Shown piece after piece: positions 35,180-46,928 of a stretch of 64,000 nucleotides of DNA. Numbering within the stretch: position 1 is the stretch's first letter; every line of letters begins with the position of its first letter. The stretch comes from Streptomyces flaveolus (lineage in GTDB: Bacteria; Actinomycetota; Actinomycetes; Streptomycetales; Streptomycetaceae). The position numbers were made by a program, and so were the translations under genes. The stretch spans positions 620,001-684,000 of the forward strand of contig NZ_BMRV01000002.1 in NCBI RefSeq assembly GCF_014648815.1, given 5' to 3'. The notes under the pieces were generated by a model that was not told where the DNA came from, did no database searches, and saw only the letters and a list, made by a program, of their open reading frames with translations.

Positions 35180-36388
35180 ATGCCCGCAGATCTCGCCGTC
35201 ATCGGACTCGGCCCGTACGGCCTGCCCCTGGCCCAGGCCGCCGTCGCCGCCGGCATCCCCACGCTCGGCTACAAGACCGGACCCGAGCCCGGGCCCCTCA
35301 GCCCCGCCGAACTGCGCCGGATGCTCTCGGGGGGCTTCCGGACCCCGGCGGGCCCCGCCGAGCTGGGCCGGGTGCGCACCGCGGTCATCTGCGCGCCGAC
35401 CCCGCCGGGCCCGGACGGCGGCCTCGACCTCGGCCAGGTGGAGGCCGCGGCCCGCACCCTGGCCGCCCACATGCGGCCCCACACCACGGTGATCCTGGAA
35501 TCGCCCGTGCAGCCGGGCACGACGGAGGAATTCCTGCGCCCCCTGCTGGAGGAGGGCTCCGGACTGCGCGCCGGCCGCGACTTCCACCTCGCCTACTCCC
35601 CCAGCCGCGTCGACCCGGGCAACCGCGACTTCACGCCGGCCAACACCCCGAAGGTCATCGGCGGTCTCACCCCCGCCTGCACCGAGTCGGCCGCCGCCTT
35701 CTACGGCCGCCTCACCGACAAGGTGGTCCGCGCGCGCGGCCCCCGCGAGGCGGAGACGGTCCAGCTCCTGGAGACCAACTTCCGGCACGTCAACATCGCC
35801 CTGGTCAACGAGATGGCCGTCCTCTGCAACGACCTGGGCGTCGACCTGTGGGACGTCCTGCGGTGCGCGGAGACCAAGCCGTTCGGCTTCCAGGCCTTCC
35901 GCCCGGGCCCCGGTGTCGGCGGCCACTCCGTCCCCCAGGACCTGACCGGCCGGGCCCCCCGCAGCCTGCGCATGGTGGAACTGGCCCAGCAGGTCAACGA
36001 GCAGATGCCCCGCTACGTGGTCCAGCGCGCCGCCGCCCTCCTCAACGAGCACGGCAAGTCGGCGCGCGGCGCCCGCGTCCTGCTCCTCGGCGTCACCTAC
36101 AAGGCCGACCTCGCCGACCAGCAGGCCACCCCGGCCGAGGAGATCGCGACCCGCCTCATGTCGATGGGCGCCGCCGTCAGCTACCACGACCCGCACATCC
36201 CGTCCTGGAACGTCCTGGACCGCCCGGTCCCCCGCGTCGACTCCCTCTACGAGGCCGCCGCCGACGCCGACCTGACGATCCTCCTCCAGCAGCACCGCAC
36301 GTACGACCTGCAGGGCCTGTCGGTGAAGGCCCAGCTGCTGCTGGACACCCGGGGGGCGACGCCCACGGGGGCGGCGCACCGCCTCTGA
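35180..36388 (+). CDS. Nucleotide-sugar (UDP-glucose/GDP-mannose) dehydrogenase homologue lacking catalytic residues
   Basis: 402 aa with the full three-domain layout: NAD-type Rossmann start VIGLGPYGLPLAQA (8-20), central helical domain (NIALVNEMAVLCNDLGVDLWDV) and C-terminal sugar-binding domain (LLGVTYKADLADQQATPAEE). Key residues differ from active family members: YSPSRVDPGN (Ser142 in place of Glu of SPER), VQLLETNFRHVN (Gln195 in place of the catalytic Lys), GPGVGGHSVPQD (Ser250 in place of the nucleophile Cys of GGHCIPxD). The NAD-ribose acidic residue after beta-2 is also missing (GYKTGPEP). The ATG at 35180 follows GGAAGGA. Likely a non-enzymatic or altered-function paralogue. Confidence 0.85.
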   Translation: MPADLAVIGLGPYGLPLAQAAVAAGIPTLGYKTGPEPGPLSPAELRRMLSGGFRTPAGPAELGRVRTAVICAPTPPGPDGGLDLGQVEAAARTLAAHMRPHTTVILESPVQPGTTEEFLRPLLEEGSGLRAGRDFHLAYSPSRVDPGNRDFTPANTPKVIGGLTPACTESAAAFYGRLTDKVVRARGPREAETVQLLETNFRHVNIALVNEMAVLCNDLGVDLWDVLRCAETKPFGFQAFRPGPGVGGHSVPQDLTGRAPRSLRMVELAQQVNEQMPRYVVQRAAALLNEHGKSARGARVLLLGVTYKADLADQQATPAEEIATRLMSMGAAVSYHDPHIPSWNVLDRPVPRVDSLYEAAADADLTILLQQHRTYDLQGLSVKAQLLLDTRGATPTGAAHRL

Positions 36389-36404
36389 GCGGCGCCCGGA
36401 CGCG

Positions 36405-36440
36405 CGAAGGGGCCCGGAGCAGTCGCTCCGGGCCCCTTCG
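36405..36440. terminator. Bidirectional 16-bp hairpin terminator
   Basis: CGAAGGGGCCCGGAGC / GCTCCGGGCCCCTTCG, perfect 16-bp stem with loop AGTC, between the convergent dehydrogenase homologue and guaB3. Confidence 0.9.
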
Positions 36441-36457
36441 GTACGCCGTCCGGGTGA

Positions 36458-37582
36458 TTACCGCCGGTGCTGCGAATCCGCGACGGTGACCTCCACGCGC
36501 TGGAACTCCTTCAGCTCGCTGTAGCCCGTCGTGGCCATCGCGCGGCGCAGGGCGCCGAAGAAGTTCATCGAGCCGTCGGGGTGGTGGGAGGGGCCGGTGA
36601 GGACCTCCTCCAGCGTGCCGACCGTGCCGAGGTCGACCTTCTTGCCGCGCGGCAGCTCCTCGTTGACGGCCTCCATGCCCCAGTGGTGGCCCCTGCCCGG
36701 CGCGTCGGTGGCGCGGGCCAGCGGAGAGCCCATCATCACCGAGTCGGCGCCGCAGGCGATCGCCTTGGCCAGGTCGCCGGACCAGCCGACACCGCCGTCG
36801 GCGATGACGTGGACGTACCGGCCGCCGGACTCGTCCATGTAGTCGCGGCGGGCGGCGGCCACGTCGGCGACGGCGGTGGCCATCGGGACCTGGATGCCCA
36901 GCACGTTGCGCGTGGTGTGCGCGGCGCCGCCGCCGAAGCCGACGAGGACACCCGCGGCGCCGGTGCGCATCAGGTGCAGGGCGGCGGTGTAGGTGGCGCA
37001 GCCGCCGACGATCACCGGGACGTCCAGCTCGTAGATGAACTGCTTCAGGTTGAGCGGCTCGTGCGAACCGGAGACGTGCTCCGCCGAGACCGTGGTGCCG
37101 CGGATGACGAAGATGTCGACGCCGGCGTCCACGACCGCCTTGGAGAACTGGGCGGTGCGCTGCGGGGAGAGCGCGGCGGCGGTGACGACACCGGAGTCGC
37201 GGACCTCCTTGATCCGCTGCCCGATCAGCTCCTCCTTGATGGGAGCGGCGTAGATCTCCTGGAGGCGCCGGGTCGCGGTGTCCGCGTCCAGCTCGGCGAT
37301 CTCGTCGAGCAGCGGCTGCGGGTCCTCGTACCGCGTCCACAGGCCCTCGAGGTTCAGGACGCCGAGGCCGCCCAGCTCGCCGATGCGGATGGCGGTGGCC
37401 GGGGAGACGACCGAGTCCATGGGAGCGGCCAGGAACGGCAGCTCGAAGCGGTAGGCGTCGATCTGCCAGGCGATCGAGACCTCCTTCGGGTCCCGCGTAC
37501 GGCGGCTGGGGACGACGGCGATGTCGTCGAAGGCGTACGCCCGGCGGCCGCGCTTGCCGCGCCCGATCTCGATCTCAGTCAC
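36458..37582 (-). CDS. guaB3: GuaB3-type IMP dehydrogenase/GMP reductase-family protein
   Basis: 374 aa TIM barrel without CBS domains, the actinobacterial GuaB3 group. Visible: YAFDDIAVVPSRRTRDPKEV (IMPDH N-terminal segment), LAAPMDSVVSPATAI, VIVGGCATYTAALHLM, and the phosphate/active-site loop VGFGGGAAHTTRNVLG. IMP dehydrogenases and GMP reductases have GPGSxCTTR here; this protein has His222 where the catalytic Cys should be. DGGVGWSGDLAKAIACGAD then matches the second phosphate loop. GuaB3 proteins of cyanobacteria have been reported to act as GMP reductases; activity here is uncertain. Immediately downstream of guaB but separated by a strong terminator. Confidence 0.88.
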   Translation of the reverse strand: MTEIEIGRGKRGRRAYAFDDIAVVPSRRTRDPKEVSIAWQIDAYRFELPFLAAPMDSVVSPATAIRIGELGGLGVLNLEGLWTRYEDPQPLLDEIAELDADTATRRLQEIYAAPIKEELIGQRIKEVRDSGVVTAAALSPQRTAQFSKAVVDAGVDIFVIRGTTVSAEHVSGSHEPLNLKQFIYELDVPVIVGGCATYTAALHLMRTGAAGVLVGFGGGAAHTTRNVLGIQVPMATAVADVAAARRDYMDESGGRYVHVIADGGVGWSGDLAKAIACGADSVMMGSPLARATDAPGRGHHWGMEAVNEELPRGKKVDLGTVGTLEEVLTGPSHHPDGSMNFFGALRRAMATTGYSELKEFQRVEVTVADSQHRR

Positions 37583-37651
37583 GTCTGTGGCCTTTCCCTG
37601 ATGCGTTGCAGCGCCTTCCAGTATCGCCGATGTCCCCTTCGGACACGGCGC

Positions 37652-37686
37652 GAGGGCGGTCCCGGAACGCGTCCGGGACCGCCCTC
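37652..37686. terminator. 15-bp hairpin terminator after guaB
   Basis: GAGGGCGGTCCCGGA / TCCGGGACCGCCCTC, perfect 15-bp stem with loop ACGCG, 14 bp past the guaB stop codon in the direction of transcription. It separates guaB from guaB3. Confidence 0.9.
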
Positions 37687-37700
37687 GGAAGGCGTTGTGC

Positions 37701-39248
<1,548 letters not shown>

Positions 39249-39345
39249 CTAACGGGAAGTGGACGTGGCTCATTCCACGATCAAGAGAGCCTGCGACGTT
39301 CGTGGTTTTGTACGAAGCGGCCGCGCCGCCCGTTCACGCGGCGGA

Positions 39346-40023
39346 CTACTGCTCCGCCAGCGCCCGCAGGCGGCTCAGCGCCCGGTGCTGCGCGACGCGG
39401 ACGGCCCCGGGTGACATTCCCAACATCTGCCCGGTCTCCTCGGCCGTGAGCCCCACGGCGATGCGCAGCAGGAGCAGCTCCCGCTGGTTCTCGGGCAGGT
39501 TGGCCAGCAGTTTCTTGGCCCAGGCGGCGTCGCTGTTGAGCAGCGCCCGCTCCTCCGGGCCGAGCGAGTCGTCCGGCCGCTCGGGCATCTCGTCGGACGG
39601 GACCGCCGTCGAGCCGGGGTGCCGCATCGCGGCGCGCTGGAGGTCGGCGACCTTGTGGGCGGCGATGGCGAAGACGAACGCCTCGAAGGGGCGCCCGGTG
39701 TCCTTGTAGCGCGGCAGCGCGAGGAGCACCGCGACGCAGACCTCCTGGGCGAGGTCCTCGACGAAGTGCCGGGCGTCGCCGGGCAGCCGGGACAGCCGGG
39801 TCCGGCAGTAGCGCAGCGCCAAGGGGTGGACATGGGCGAGCAGGTCGTGCGTGGCCTGCTCGTCCCCGTCGACGGCGCGGTGTACGAGCCCACCGACCGT
39901 CCCTTGGTCAGGGGCCGCCTCGTCGTCACGCATCGGTCCATGGTGCCTTGCGGCCGTCCGATCCGTGGCTCCGTGCCCGTTGTTGTGCACCGAAGCGTTA
40001 TGAGCAGGTGCGCCGGAACTCAT
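39346..40023 (-). CDS. shbA: ECF sigma factor of the SigD/ShbA type
   Basis: About 225 aa. Sigma region 2 ([20 protein letters not shown], then [20 protein letters not shown]) and region 4 ([20 protein letters not shown], helix-turn-helix [20 protein letters not shown]). It sits upstream of guaB exactly where M. tuberculosis has sigD. In S. griseus the orthologous ShbA drives transcription of hrdB, the principal sigma factor; that role is carried over here by position and similarity. No anti-sigma gene is adjacent. Start uncertain: ATG 40023 chosen (MSSGAPAHN), with longer (40074) and shorter (39933) options. Confidence 0.82.
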   Translation of the reverse strand: MSSGAPAHNASVHNNGHGATDRTAARHHGPMRDDEAAPDQGTVGGLVHRAVDGDEQATHDLLAHVHPLALRYCRTRLSRLPGDARHFVEDLAQEVCVAVLLALPRYKDTGRPFEAFVFAIAAHKVADLQRAAMRHPGSTAVPSDEMPERPDDSLGPEERALLNSDAAWAKKLLANLPENQRELLLLRIAVGLTAEETGQMLGMSPGAVRVAQHRALSRLRALAEQ

Positions 40024-40213
40024 CCCCTGCGCCCTCCCCTTCCGCTCGACCGACTCGTCCCCGAGGAACTCCACACCTCAAGGATGCGTCATCCGCGGCG
40101 AAACGAGCAGCGGGCACCCGGCGGGTCGGCTTGTCCGCCCCGCCCACCTCGCGGTAAGCGGGGAACCGGGCACCCCCGTCGGGCCCTGTGGGCCTCCACG
40201 ACACGGGGGTTCC

Positions 40214-40825
40214 CTATCGGACGAGGCCCCAGCGGAAACCGAGCGCCACCGCGTGTGCCCGGTCCGAGGCGCCGAGCTTCTTGAAGAGCCGCCGGGCGTG
40301 CGTCTTGACGGTGTCCTCGGACAGGAACAGCTCGCGTCCGATCTCCGCGTTGGACCGGCCGTGGCTCATGCCCTCCAGGACCTGGATCTCCCGCGCGGTG
40401 AGCGTGGGCGCGGCGCCCATCTCGGCCGAGCGCAGCCGGCGCGGGGCGAGCCGCCAGGTCGGGTCGGCGAGGGCCTGCGTGACGGTGGCGCGCAGCTCGG
40501 CGCGCGAGGCGTCCTTGTGCAGATACCCACGGGCACCGGCGGCGACCGCCAGGGCCACGCCGTCCAGGTCCTCGGCGACGGTGAGCATGATGATGCGCGC
40601 GCCGGGGTCGGCGGACAGCAGGCGCCGCACGGTCTCGACGCCGCCCAGGCCGGGCATGCGCACGTCCATCAGAATCAGGTCCGAGCGGTCGGCGCCCCAG
40701 CGGCGGAGGACTTCCTCGCCGTTGGCCGCCGTCGTCACGCGCTCGACGCCGGGCACGGTCGCGACGGCGCGGCGGAGCGCCTCTCGGGCAAGCGGGGAGT
40801 CGTCGCAGACGAGGACGGAAGTCAT
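40214..40825 (-). CDS. bldM: BldM, atypical response regulator of aerial growth and sporulation
   Basis: 203 aa NarL-type regulator needed for aerial hyphae. Receiver domain (1-120) with the acidic pair LVCDDSP (8-9), Asp54 in LILMDVRMPG, and YLHKDASRAEL; LuxR helix-turn-helix (about 140-200) with LTAREIQVLEGMSHGRSNAE and KTHARRLFKKL. BldM is known to act as a homodimer and as a heterodimer with WhiI without needing a cognate kinase; none is encoded nearby. The ATG at 40825 is preceded by GGAGGAC. Divergent from whiD, as in S. coelicolor. Confidence 0.93.
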   Translation of the reverse strand: MTSVLVCDDSPLAREALRRAVATVPGVERVTTAANGEEVLRRWGADRSDLILMDVRMPGLGGVETVRRLLSADPGARIIMLTVAEDLDGVALAVAAGARGYLHKDASRAELRATVTQALADPTWRLAPRRLRSAEMGAAPTLTAREIQVLEGMSHGRSNAEIGRELFLSEDTVKTHARRLFKKLGASDRAHAVALGFRWGLVR

Positions 40826-41205
40826 GGCCGTCCTCCGCAGCTGATGCGCGTCACGTTGAGCCTCCAGGCTGTTACGAAATCTCACCTGTGCGGTCGACCG
40901 TCCCGGACGCCCGCCCGAGCACCTGTTCCTTCAACCGCCTCCGCACTCTCAACGACGGTCACTCGAAAGAGTTACGGGGCTGTGTGTCGTCTTCGGCACT
41001 CTACGTGAGGGGGCGTTCACGGTGCAGACATGCGCGGCTGACCCACGCTCTTTCATCACAAGCGATGCCCCATTTAGCCGCTTTTCTCCCACTTCGCTGG
41101 TGTCTGCGGCTAGATTCGTAATGAGTCATATTTTCATCTCCTTAGATCGTAGTTGTACGGTCGTGGACACCGAATCCACCCAGATCGGCTACAAGGGGTC
41201 ACGCA
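40826..41205. other. bldM-whiD divergent regulatory region (380 bp, gene-free)
   Basis: Unusually AT-rich for the window, especially 41030-41160. It must hold the promoters of bldM (left) and whiD (right). TAGATT at 41111-41116 is a possible -10 box for whiD. AAGGGG at 41197-41202 is the whiD ribosome binding site. No ORF is supported inside. Confidence 0.6.
40850..40876 (-). promoter_or_regulatory. Candidate sigma-BldN promoter of bldM
   Basis: On the minus strand CGTAAC (40871-40876) and CGTGAC (40850-40855) are 15 nt apart, close to the known BldN-type consensus CGTAAC-N16-CGTTGA. Transcription would start near 40843, 18 nt before the bldM ATG. bldM is an established BldN target in S. coelicolor. 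Confidence 0.55.
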
Positions 41206-41550
41206 ATGGCAGATTTCTCCCGCCTTCCCGGACCGAACGCGGACCTGTGGGACTGGCAGCTCCTTGCTGCCTGCCGCGGGGTGGACAGTTCGCTCTTCTT
41301 CCATCCGGAGGGCGAACGCGGTGCGGCCCGGAGCGCTCGCGAGAACTCGGCCAAGGAGGTCTGCATGAGGTGCCCGGTCCGCGCGGAGTGCGCGGCGCAC
41401 GCTCTGGCGGTGCGCGAGCCGTACGGCGTGTGGGGCGGACTGACCGAGGACGAGCGCGAGGAGCTCATGGGACGGGCGCGCAACCGCCTGGTGGCGGCAT
41501 CCGCGCCGGCATCGGCGTCGGTCGGCGGAGACGCCGCCGCACATCACTGA
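41206..41550 (+). CDS. whiD: WhiD, WhiB-like iron-sulfur regulator of late sporulation
   Basis: 114 aa. The four cluster ligands are Cys23, Cys53, Cys56 and Cys62 (C-x29-C-x2-C-x5-C; KEVCMRCPVRAEC), followed by the WhiB-family turn GVWGG and a basic C-terminal tail (RARNRL) for DNA contact. WhiB-like proteins hold an NO- and O2-sensitive [4Fe-4S] cluster and work with the principal sigma factor. Divergent from bldM and close to groEL, the same place whiB3 holds in M. tuberculosis. ATG at 41206 follows AAGGGG. Confidence 0.93.
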   Translation: MADFSRLPGPNADLWDWQLLAACRGVDSSLFFHPEGERGAARSARENSAKEVCMRCPVRAECAAHALAVREPYGVWGGLTEDEREELMGRARNRLVAASAPASASVGGDAAAHH

Positions 41551-41592
41551 AGGAACGTTTTTCCGAGAACGCGAAGACAACCGACGAGGCCG

Positions 41593-41621
41593 GGGCACGC
41601 ACACGCGTGCCCTCTCTTTTT
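41593..41621 (+). terminator. Terminator after whiD
   Basis: GGGCACGC / GCGTGCCC, perfect 8-bp stem with loop ACAC, followed by TCTCTTTTT, one of few U-rich tails in the window. Lies in the convergent gap between whiD and the LysR gene. Confidence 0.85.
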
Positions 41622-41666
41622 CGGCGTCGTGATCCCCTGGGCGCCGTGCTCCCGCCGGCGTGCCGC

Positions 41667-42587
41667 TCAGTGCCCGGCGGTCTGGCCGGAGGCGGCCCGC
41701 GCCAGCTCGTCCAGCGTCGCCGTCACCGCGGGCACCTGGGCGAGGTCGGGCAGCGTCAGCGCGACGATCTCCCGCCGCACCTCGGGCTCCAGCGCCACCG
41801 TGCGTACACCCCGGGGCCGTACGGACTCGACGGCGAGCTGCGGCAGGACGGCGACCCCGAGACCGGCCCCGACCAGGCCGACCACCGCCGGATAGTCGTC
41901 GGTCGCGAAGTCGATGCGGGGGGTGAAGCCGGCGCCCTCGCAGACCTCGACCAGCTGGCCGCGGCAGCGCGGGCAGCCGGCGATCCACGGCTCCCGGGCC
42001 AGCTCCCCGATGGCCACGCTGCCGTCGGCCCCGGTGCGGGCGAGCCGGTGCCGTTCGGGCACCAGGGCCACGAGGCGGTCGGTCAGCAGCGGCCGTACGA
42101 CCAGGTCGTCCCACTCCTCGACCCCAGCCGCGCCCTCGTAGCGGAAGGCGAGCGCCACGTCGCAGTCGCCCTCGCGCAGCAGCTCCACCGACTTGGGCGG
42201 CTCGGCCTCCTCCAGGAAGACCCGGGTGCCGGGGTGGGCGGCGCGCAGCGCGGCCAGCGCCGTGGGGACGAGGGTGGAGCTGCCGCTCGGGAAGGAGACG
42301 AGGCGGACCCGCCCGGCCCGCAGACCCGCGATGGCGGCGACCTCCTCCTCGGCCGCGGTCAGCCCGGCCAGGATCCCGGCGGCGTGCCGCACCAGCGCCT
42401 CACCGGCCTGGGTCAGGCGCATCTCGCGGCCGGTGCGCACGAGCAGGGGCGTGCCGACGGAGGCCTCCAGGGCCTTCATCTGCTGACTGACGGCGGGCTG
42501 GGTGCAGCCCAGCTCCCGCCCCGCGGCGGAGAAGGAACCGGTGGATGCCACGGCGCGCAGCACGCGGAGATGACGGGCCTCGATCAC
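41667..42587 (-). CDS. LysR-family transcriptional regulator
   Basis: 306 aa. N-terminal winged helix (1-60): MIEARHLRVLRAVASTGSFS, the usual AAxxLxxTQPAVSQQMKALE recognition pattern (AAGRELGCTQPAVSQQ), then a periplasmic-binding-like effector domain from about 90 (VRLVSFPSGSSTLVPTALAA, CPRCRGQLVEVCEGAGF, VGLVGAGLGVAVLPQLAVE). Two Cys in CPRC are unusual and could sense redox or metal, but this is speculation. Divergent from the MOSC gene (81 bp apart), the likely target. Confidence 0.88.
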   Translation of the reverse strand: MIEARHLRVLRAVASTGSFSAAGRELGCTQPAVSQQMKALEASVGTPLLVRTGREMRLTQAGEALVRHAAGILAGLTAAEEEVAAIAGLRAGRVRLVSFPSGSSTLVPTALAALRAAHPGTRVFLEEAEPPKSVELLREGDCDVALAFRYEGAAGVEEWDDLVVRPLLTDRLVALVPERHRLARTGADGSVAIGELAREPWIAGCPRCRGQLVEVCEGAGFTPRIDFATDDYPAVVGLVGAGLGVAVLPQLAVESVRPRGVRTVALEPEVRREIVALTLPDLAQVPAVTATLDELARAASGQTAGH

Positions 42588-42668
42588 ACCGCCGAGGATA
42601 AGCGACCCTTTGACCGAACGCCGAATAATGCGTCGACGCTTTGAAGGGGGCTGTCCTACCGTGCCGCC

Positions 42669-43337
42669 ATGAAGCTTCTGTCAGTGAACCTGGGCCGCCC
42701 GAAGGCCGTGCCGTACACCGACCAGCCCGACGGCCTCACCGGCATCGACAAGCAGCCGGCCGACGGGCCCGTCCGGGTGACGGCGCCCGGGTCGAAGGGG
42801 ACCGGCGCGAGCGGGCTCGCGGGGGACGCGGTGTGCGACACCCGCCATCACGGCGGCGTGGACCAGGCCGTCTACGCCGTGGCGCGCGAGGACCTGGACG
42901 ACTGGGAGCGCGAGCTGGGCCGCCCGCTGCCGCACGGCGTGTTCGGCGAGAACCTCACCACGGCGGGCGTGGACGTCTCCGGCGCGCTGATCGGCGAGCG
43001 CTGGCGCGTCGGCCCCGACCTGCTCCTGGAGGTCACCAGCGGCCGGATCCCCTGCCGGACCTTCCAGGGCCACCTGGGTGAGGAGCGGTGGGTGAAGCGC
43101 TTCACGGCCAAAGGGGCACCGGGCGCGTACCTGCGGGTGATCGAGCCCGGTGAGATACGGGCGGGCGACCCGGTGGCGATCGTGCACCGCCCCGCCCACG
43201 AGGTGACGGTGGCGCTCCAGTTCCGGGCGGTGACGACGGAGCGGGAGCTGCTGCCCCGGCTGCTCGCGGCCGGCGACGCCCTGCACGCGGAGGCCCTGGC
43301 GGCGGCGCGGAAGTACCTGGCCGCGCAGCGGGCCTGA
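42669..43337 (+). CDS. MOSC domain protein (YiiM-like)
   Basis: 222 aa, beta-strand-rich MOSC fold found in molybdenum cofactor sulfurases and N-hydroxylated base detoxification enzymes. Features: VNLGRPKAVPYTDQPDGLTG start, the pocket GDAVCDTRHHGGVDQAVYAV (about 53-72), FGENLTTAGVD (about 92-102) and the conserved Cys in GRIPCRTFQGHLGE (about 127). The C-terminal helices (LPRLLAAGDALHAEAL) match the YiiM 3-alpha extension. Divergent from a LysR gene that may control it. Substrate unknown. Confidence 0.88.
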   Translation: MKLLSVNLGRPKAVPYTDQPDGLTGIDKQPADGPVRVTAPGSKGTGASGLAGDAVCDTRHHGGVDQAVYAVAREDLDDWERELGRPLPHGVFGENLTTAGVDVSGALIGERWRVGPDLLLEVTSGRIPCRTFQGHLGEERWVKRFTAKGAPGAYLRVIEPGEIRAGDPVAIVHRPAHEVTVALQFRAVTTERELLPRLLAAGDALHAEALAAARKYLAAQRA

Positions 43338-43433
43338 CCCGGCCTCACCAGGACTGCCTTCACCCGTCCTTCACGAACCGCGGTCCTGGTGAGCGAAGCG
43401 GACCTGCCCGGTCCCGACCCATAACCTTGCGCC

Positions 43434-44207
43434 ATGACAACGGCATTGATTACGGGATCGACGGCGGGCATCGGCGCCGCGTTCGCGCGGCGGCTGGCGG
43501 CCGACGGGCACGACCTGGTGCTGGTGGCCCGCGACACCAAGCGGCTGCGCGAGCAGGCGACCGAACTGCACGACCGGCACGGCATCGAGGCCGAGGTGCT
43601 GACGGCCGACCTGGCGACGGACGCGGGCATCGAGGCGGTGGCCGCCCGGCTGGACGACCGCAGGAACCCCGTCGACCTGCTGATCAACAACGCCGGCTTC
43701 GGCAACAAGGGCCGTTTCCTCGAGGTCTCCATGGCCGACGAGCTGACGATGCTCAAGGTGCACTGCGAGGCCGTGCTGCGGCTGACCGCGGCGGCGACGG
43801 AGGCGATGCGGGCGCGGGGCCGCGGCGGCGTCGTCAACGTGGCCTCGGTCGCGGCCTTCGTCCCGCGCGGCACCTACGGCGCGTCCAAGGCGTGGGTCGT
43901 GCAGTTCACGCAGGGCGTGGCGAAGGACCTGGCCGGCAGCGGCGTACGCCTGATGGCGCTGTGCCCCGGCTTCGTGCGCACGGAGTTCCACGAGCGGGCC
44001 GGCATGGGCACGGACAACATCCCGAACTGGATGTGGCTGGACCCCGACAAGCTGGTCGCGGCGGCCCTCGCCGACCTGTCCCGCGGCAAGTCCCTGTCGA
44101 TCCCCGACCCGCGCTACAAGGCCCTGATGGGCGCGGCGAAGCTGGTGCCGCGGGGGATGCTGGGCGGGATCTCGTCCCGGACGGGACGGAAGTACGGGCC
44201 GCAGTAG
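43434..44207 (+). CDS. Short-chain dehydrogenase/reductase
   Basis: 257 aa classical SDR. TALITGSTAGIGAAFARRLA gives the TGxxxGIG cofactor motif (8-15), LVARD suggests NADP preference, LLINNAGFGNKG (NNAG) and the active site Ser/Tyr/Lys in VNVASVAAFV and YGASKAW, then LCPGFVRTEFH. Substrate cannot be told. Codirectional with the MOSC gene, 96 bp downstream of it. The following 165 bp up to the next gene have no ORF. Confidence 0.9.
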   Translation: MTTALITGSTAGIGAAFARRLAADGHDLVLVARDTKRLREQATELHDRHGIEAEVLTADLATDAGIEAVAARLDDRRNPVDLLINNAGFGNKGRFLEVSMADELTMLKVHCEAVLRLTAAATEAMRARGRGGVVNVASVAAFVPRGTYGASKAWVVQFTQGVAKDLAGSGVRLMALCPGFVRTEFHERAGMGTDNIPNWMWLDPDKLVAAALADLSRGKSLSIPDPRYKALMGAAKLVPRGMLGGISSRTGRKYGPQ

Positions 44208-44372
44208 GGGCGCGGCGGGGGCCGTCCGGGCGGGTCCGGCCGGGCCGTCACCCGAACGTGTGGTCTGCCGTTGTTCGGCCCTCCTGACGTGTACGGATGC
44301 GACGTACCGTCCAGGCGACTGCTCCGCAGAGTGCGGAGGCCGCAGTCGTGACAGGGGAGAGGACGGCATCGC

Positions 44373-45101
44373 GTGATCGCGGACACGGGCGGCCGGGACG
44401 GACGGTTCGCCGACGGCGCCGACGGGCGGAGTGCGGACGGGGCGGTGCGGGACGGCGCGCGGCGGGAGCGCGCCACGGGGCGGGTGTGGACGGTGCGCCT
44501 GGATCCGCACGGCGGTACCTCCTCGGGCACGGTCCGGCTCACGTGCTCCCGCCCCGGCTGCGCCGATCAGCTTCTTCCCGACTCCGCCGCGGGGCGCAGG
44601 GCCGCGACGGCGCACGTCAACGCGCATCTGGCTCGGGTGCGGGCGGGCGGCGGGCCGCACGGCGACGCCTGGTGCGGCTGCCGGGCCGCCGACTGTGCGT
44701 GGCACTCCTCGGACGTGACGGCCGGACAGCGTGCCGGGGCACCGCCGGCCGCGGGAGCCGTGCGGTGCGGGGGGCCGGTGGCGCTGACGGTGTACGCGGA
44801 CCGTGCCGGGCGGCTGTGGCGCGTCGCGGAGGTGTGCGCACGCTGCGCCGCCGCCACCCGCGACTGCCGCGTCCTGGACACCGCCGCCCACACCCGCCCG
44901 GACGGCCGTCTCGGAGGCGCCGAGGACGAGGGGCTGGACCTCGGCGCGGTCGCCGCGTTCTGCGCCGTGCGGCCCGAGGACGTCACCGAACACGCCGAGT
45001 TGCTGATCACCGCGGACTGGCTCTCCGGGGCCGACACCGCCGGGGGGCGGCTGCACGGCCGGCTCGCCGAGCGCGTCCTGCCGCTGGGAGGGCTGCTGTG
45101 A
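44373..45101 (+). CDS. Cys-rich protein of unknown function
   Basis: 242 aa, soluble, not recognised. Twelve or so Cys residues cluster in pairs: TCSRPGC (about 57-63), WCGCRAADC (about 99-107), RCGG, VCARC and RDC (about 155-168), with nearby His (AHVNAHLARV, WHSS). This is the look of one or more zinc or other metal sites. The N-terminal 35 residues are Asp/Gly/Arg-rich and probably disordered. The GTG at 44373 follows GGGGAGAGGACGG. It lies between an SDR gene and the groEL terminator; neighbours give no functional clue. Confidence 0.65.
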   Translation: MIADTGGRDGRFADGADGRSADGAVRDGARRERATGRVWTVRLDPHGGTSSGTVRLTCSRPGCADQLLPDSAAGRRAATAHVNAHLARVRAGGGPHGDAWCGCRAADCAWHSSDVTAGQRAGAPPAAGAVRCGGPVALTVYADRAGRLWRVAEVCARCAAATRDCRVLDTAAHTRPDGRLGGAEDEGLDLGAVAAFCAVRPEDVTEHAELLITADWLSGADTAGGRLHGRLAERVLPLGGLL

Positions 45102-45120
45102 GGTGGCCGGGGCGGCACGA

Positions 45121-45158
45121 TGAGGGCCCGGCACTCCTGGTGGAGTGCCGGGCCCTCA
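45121..45158. terminator. Bidirectional 17-bp hairpin terminator
   Basis: TGAGGGCCCGGCACTCC / GGAGTGCCGGGCCCTCA, perfect 17-bp stem with loop TGGT, between the Cys-rich orphan gene and groEL (convergent). Confidence 0.92.
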
Positions 45159-45183
45159 CCCGGTGGCTGTCAGCCTCGCGTCG

Positions 45184-46842
<1,659 letters not shown>

Positions 46843-46928
46843 TTATACGGCACTGCGCCCCCGACGCCCGGCTTTTTTATGGTCGCGGGAGCCAGGGGCG
46901 CAGCTGGAAAGCAAGGTGCTTCGGTGAA

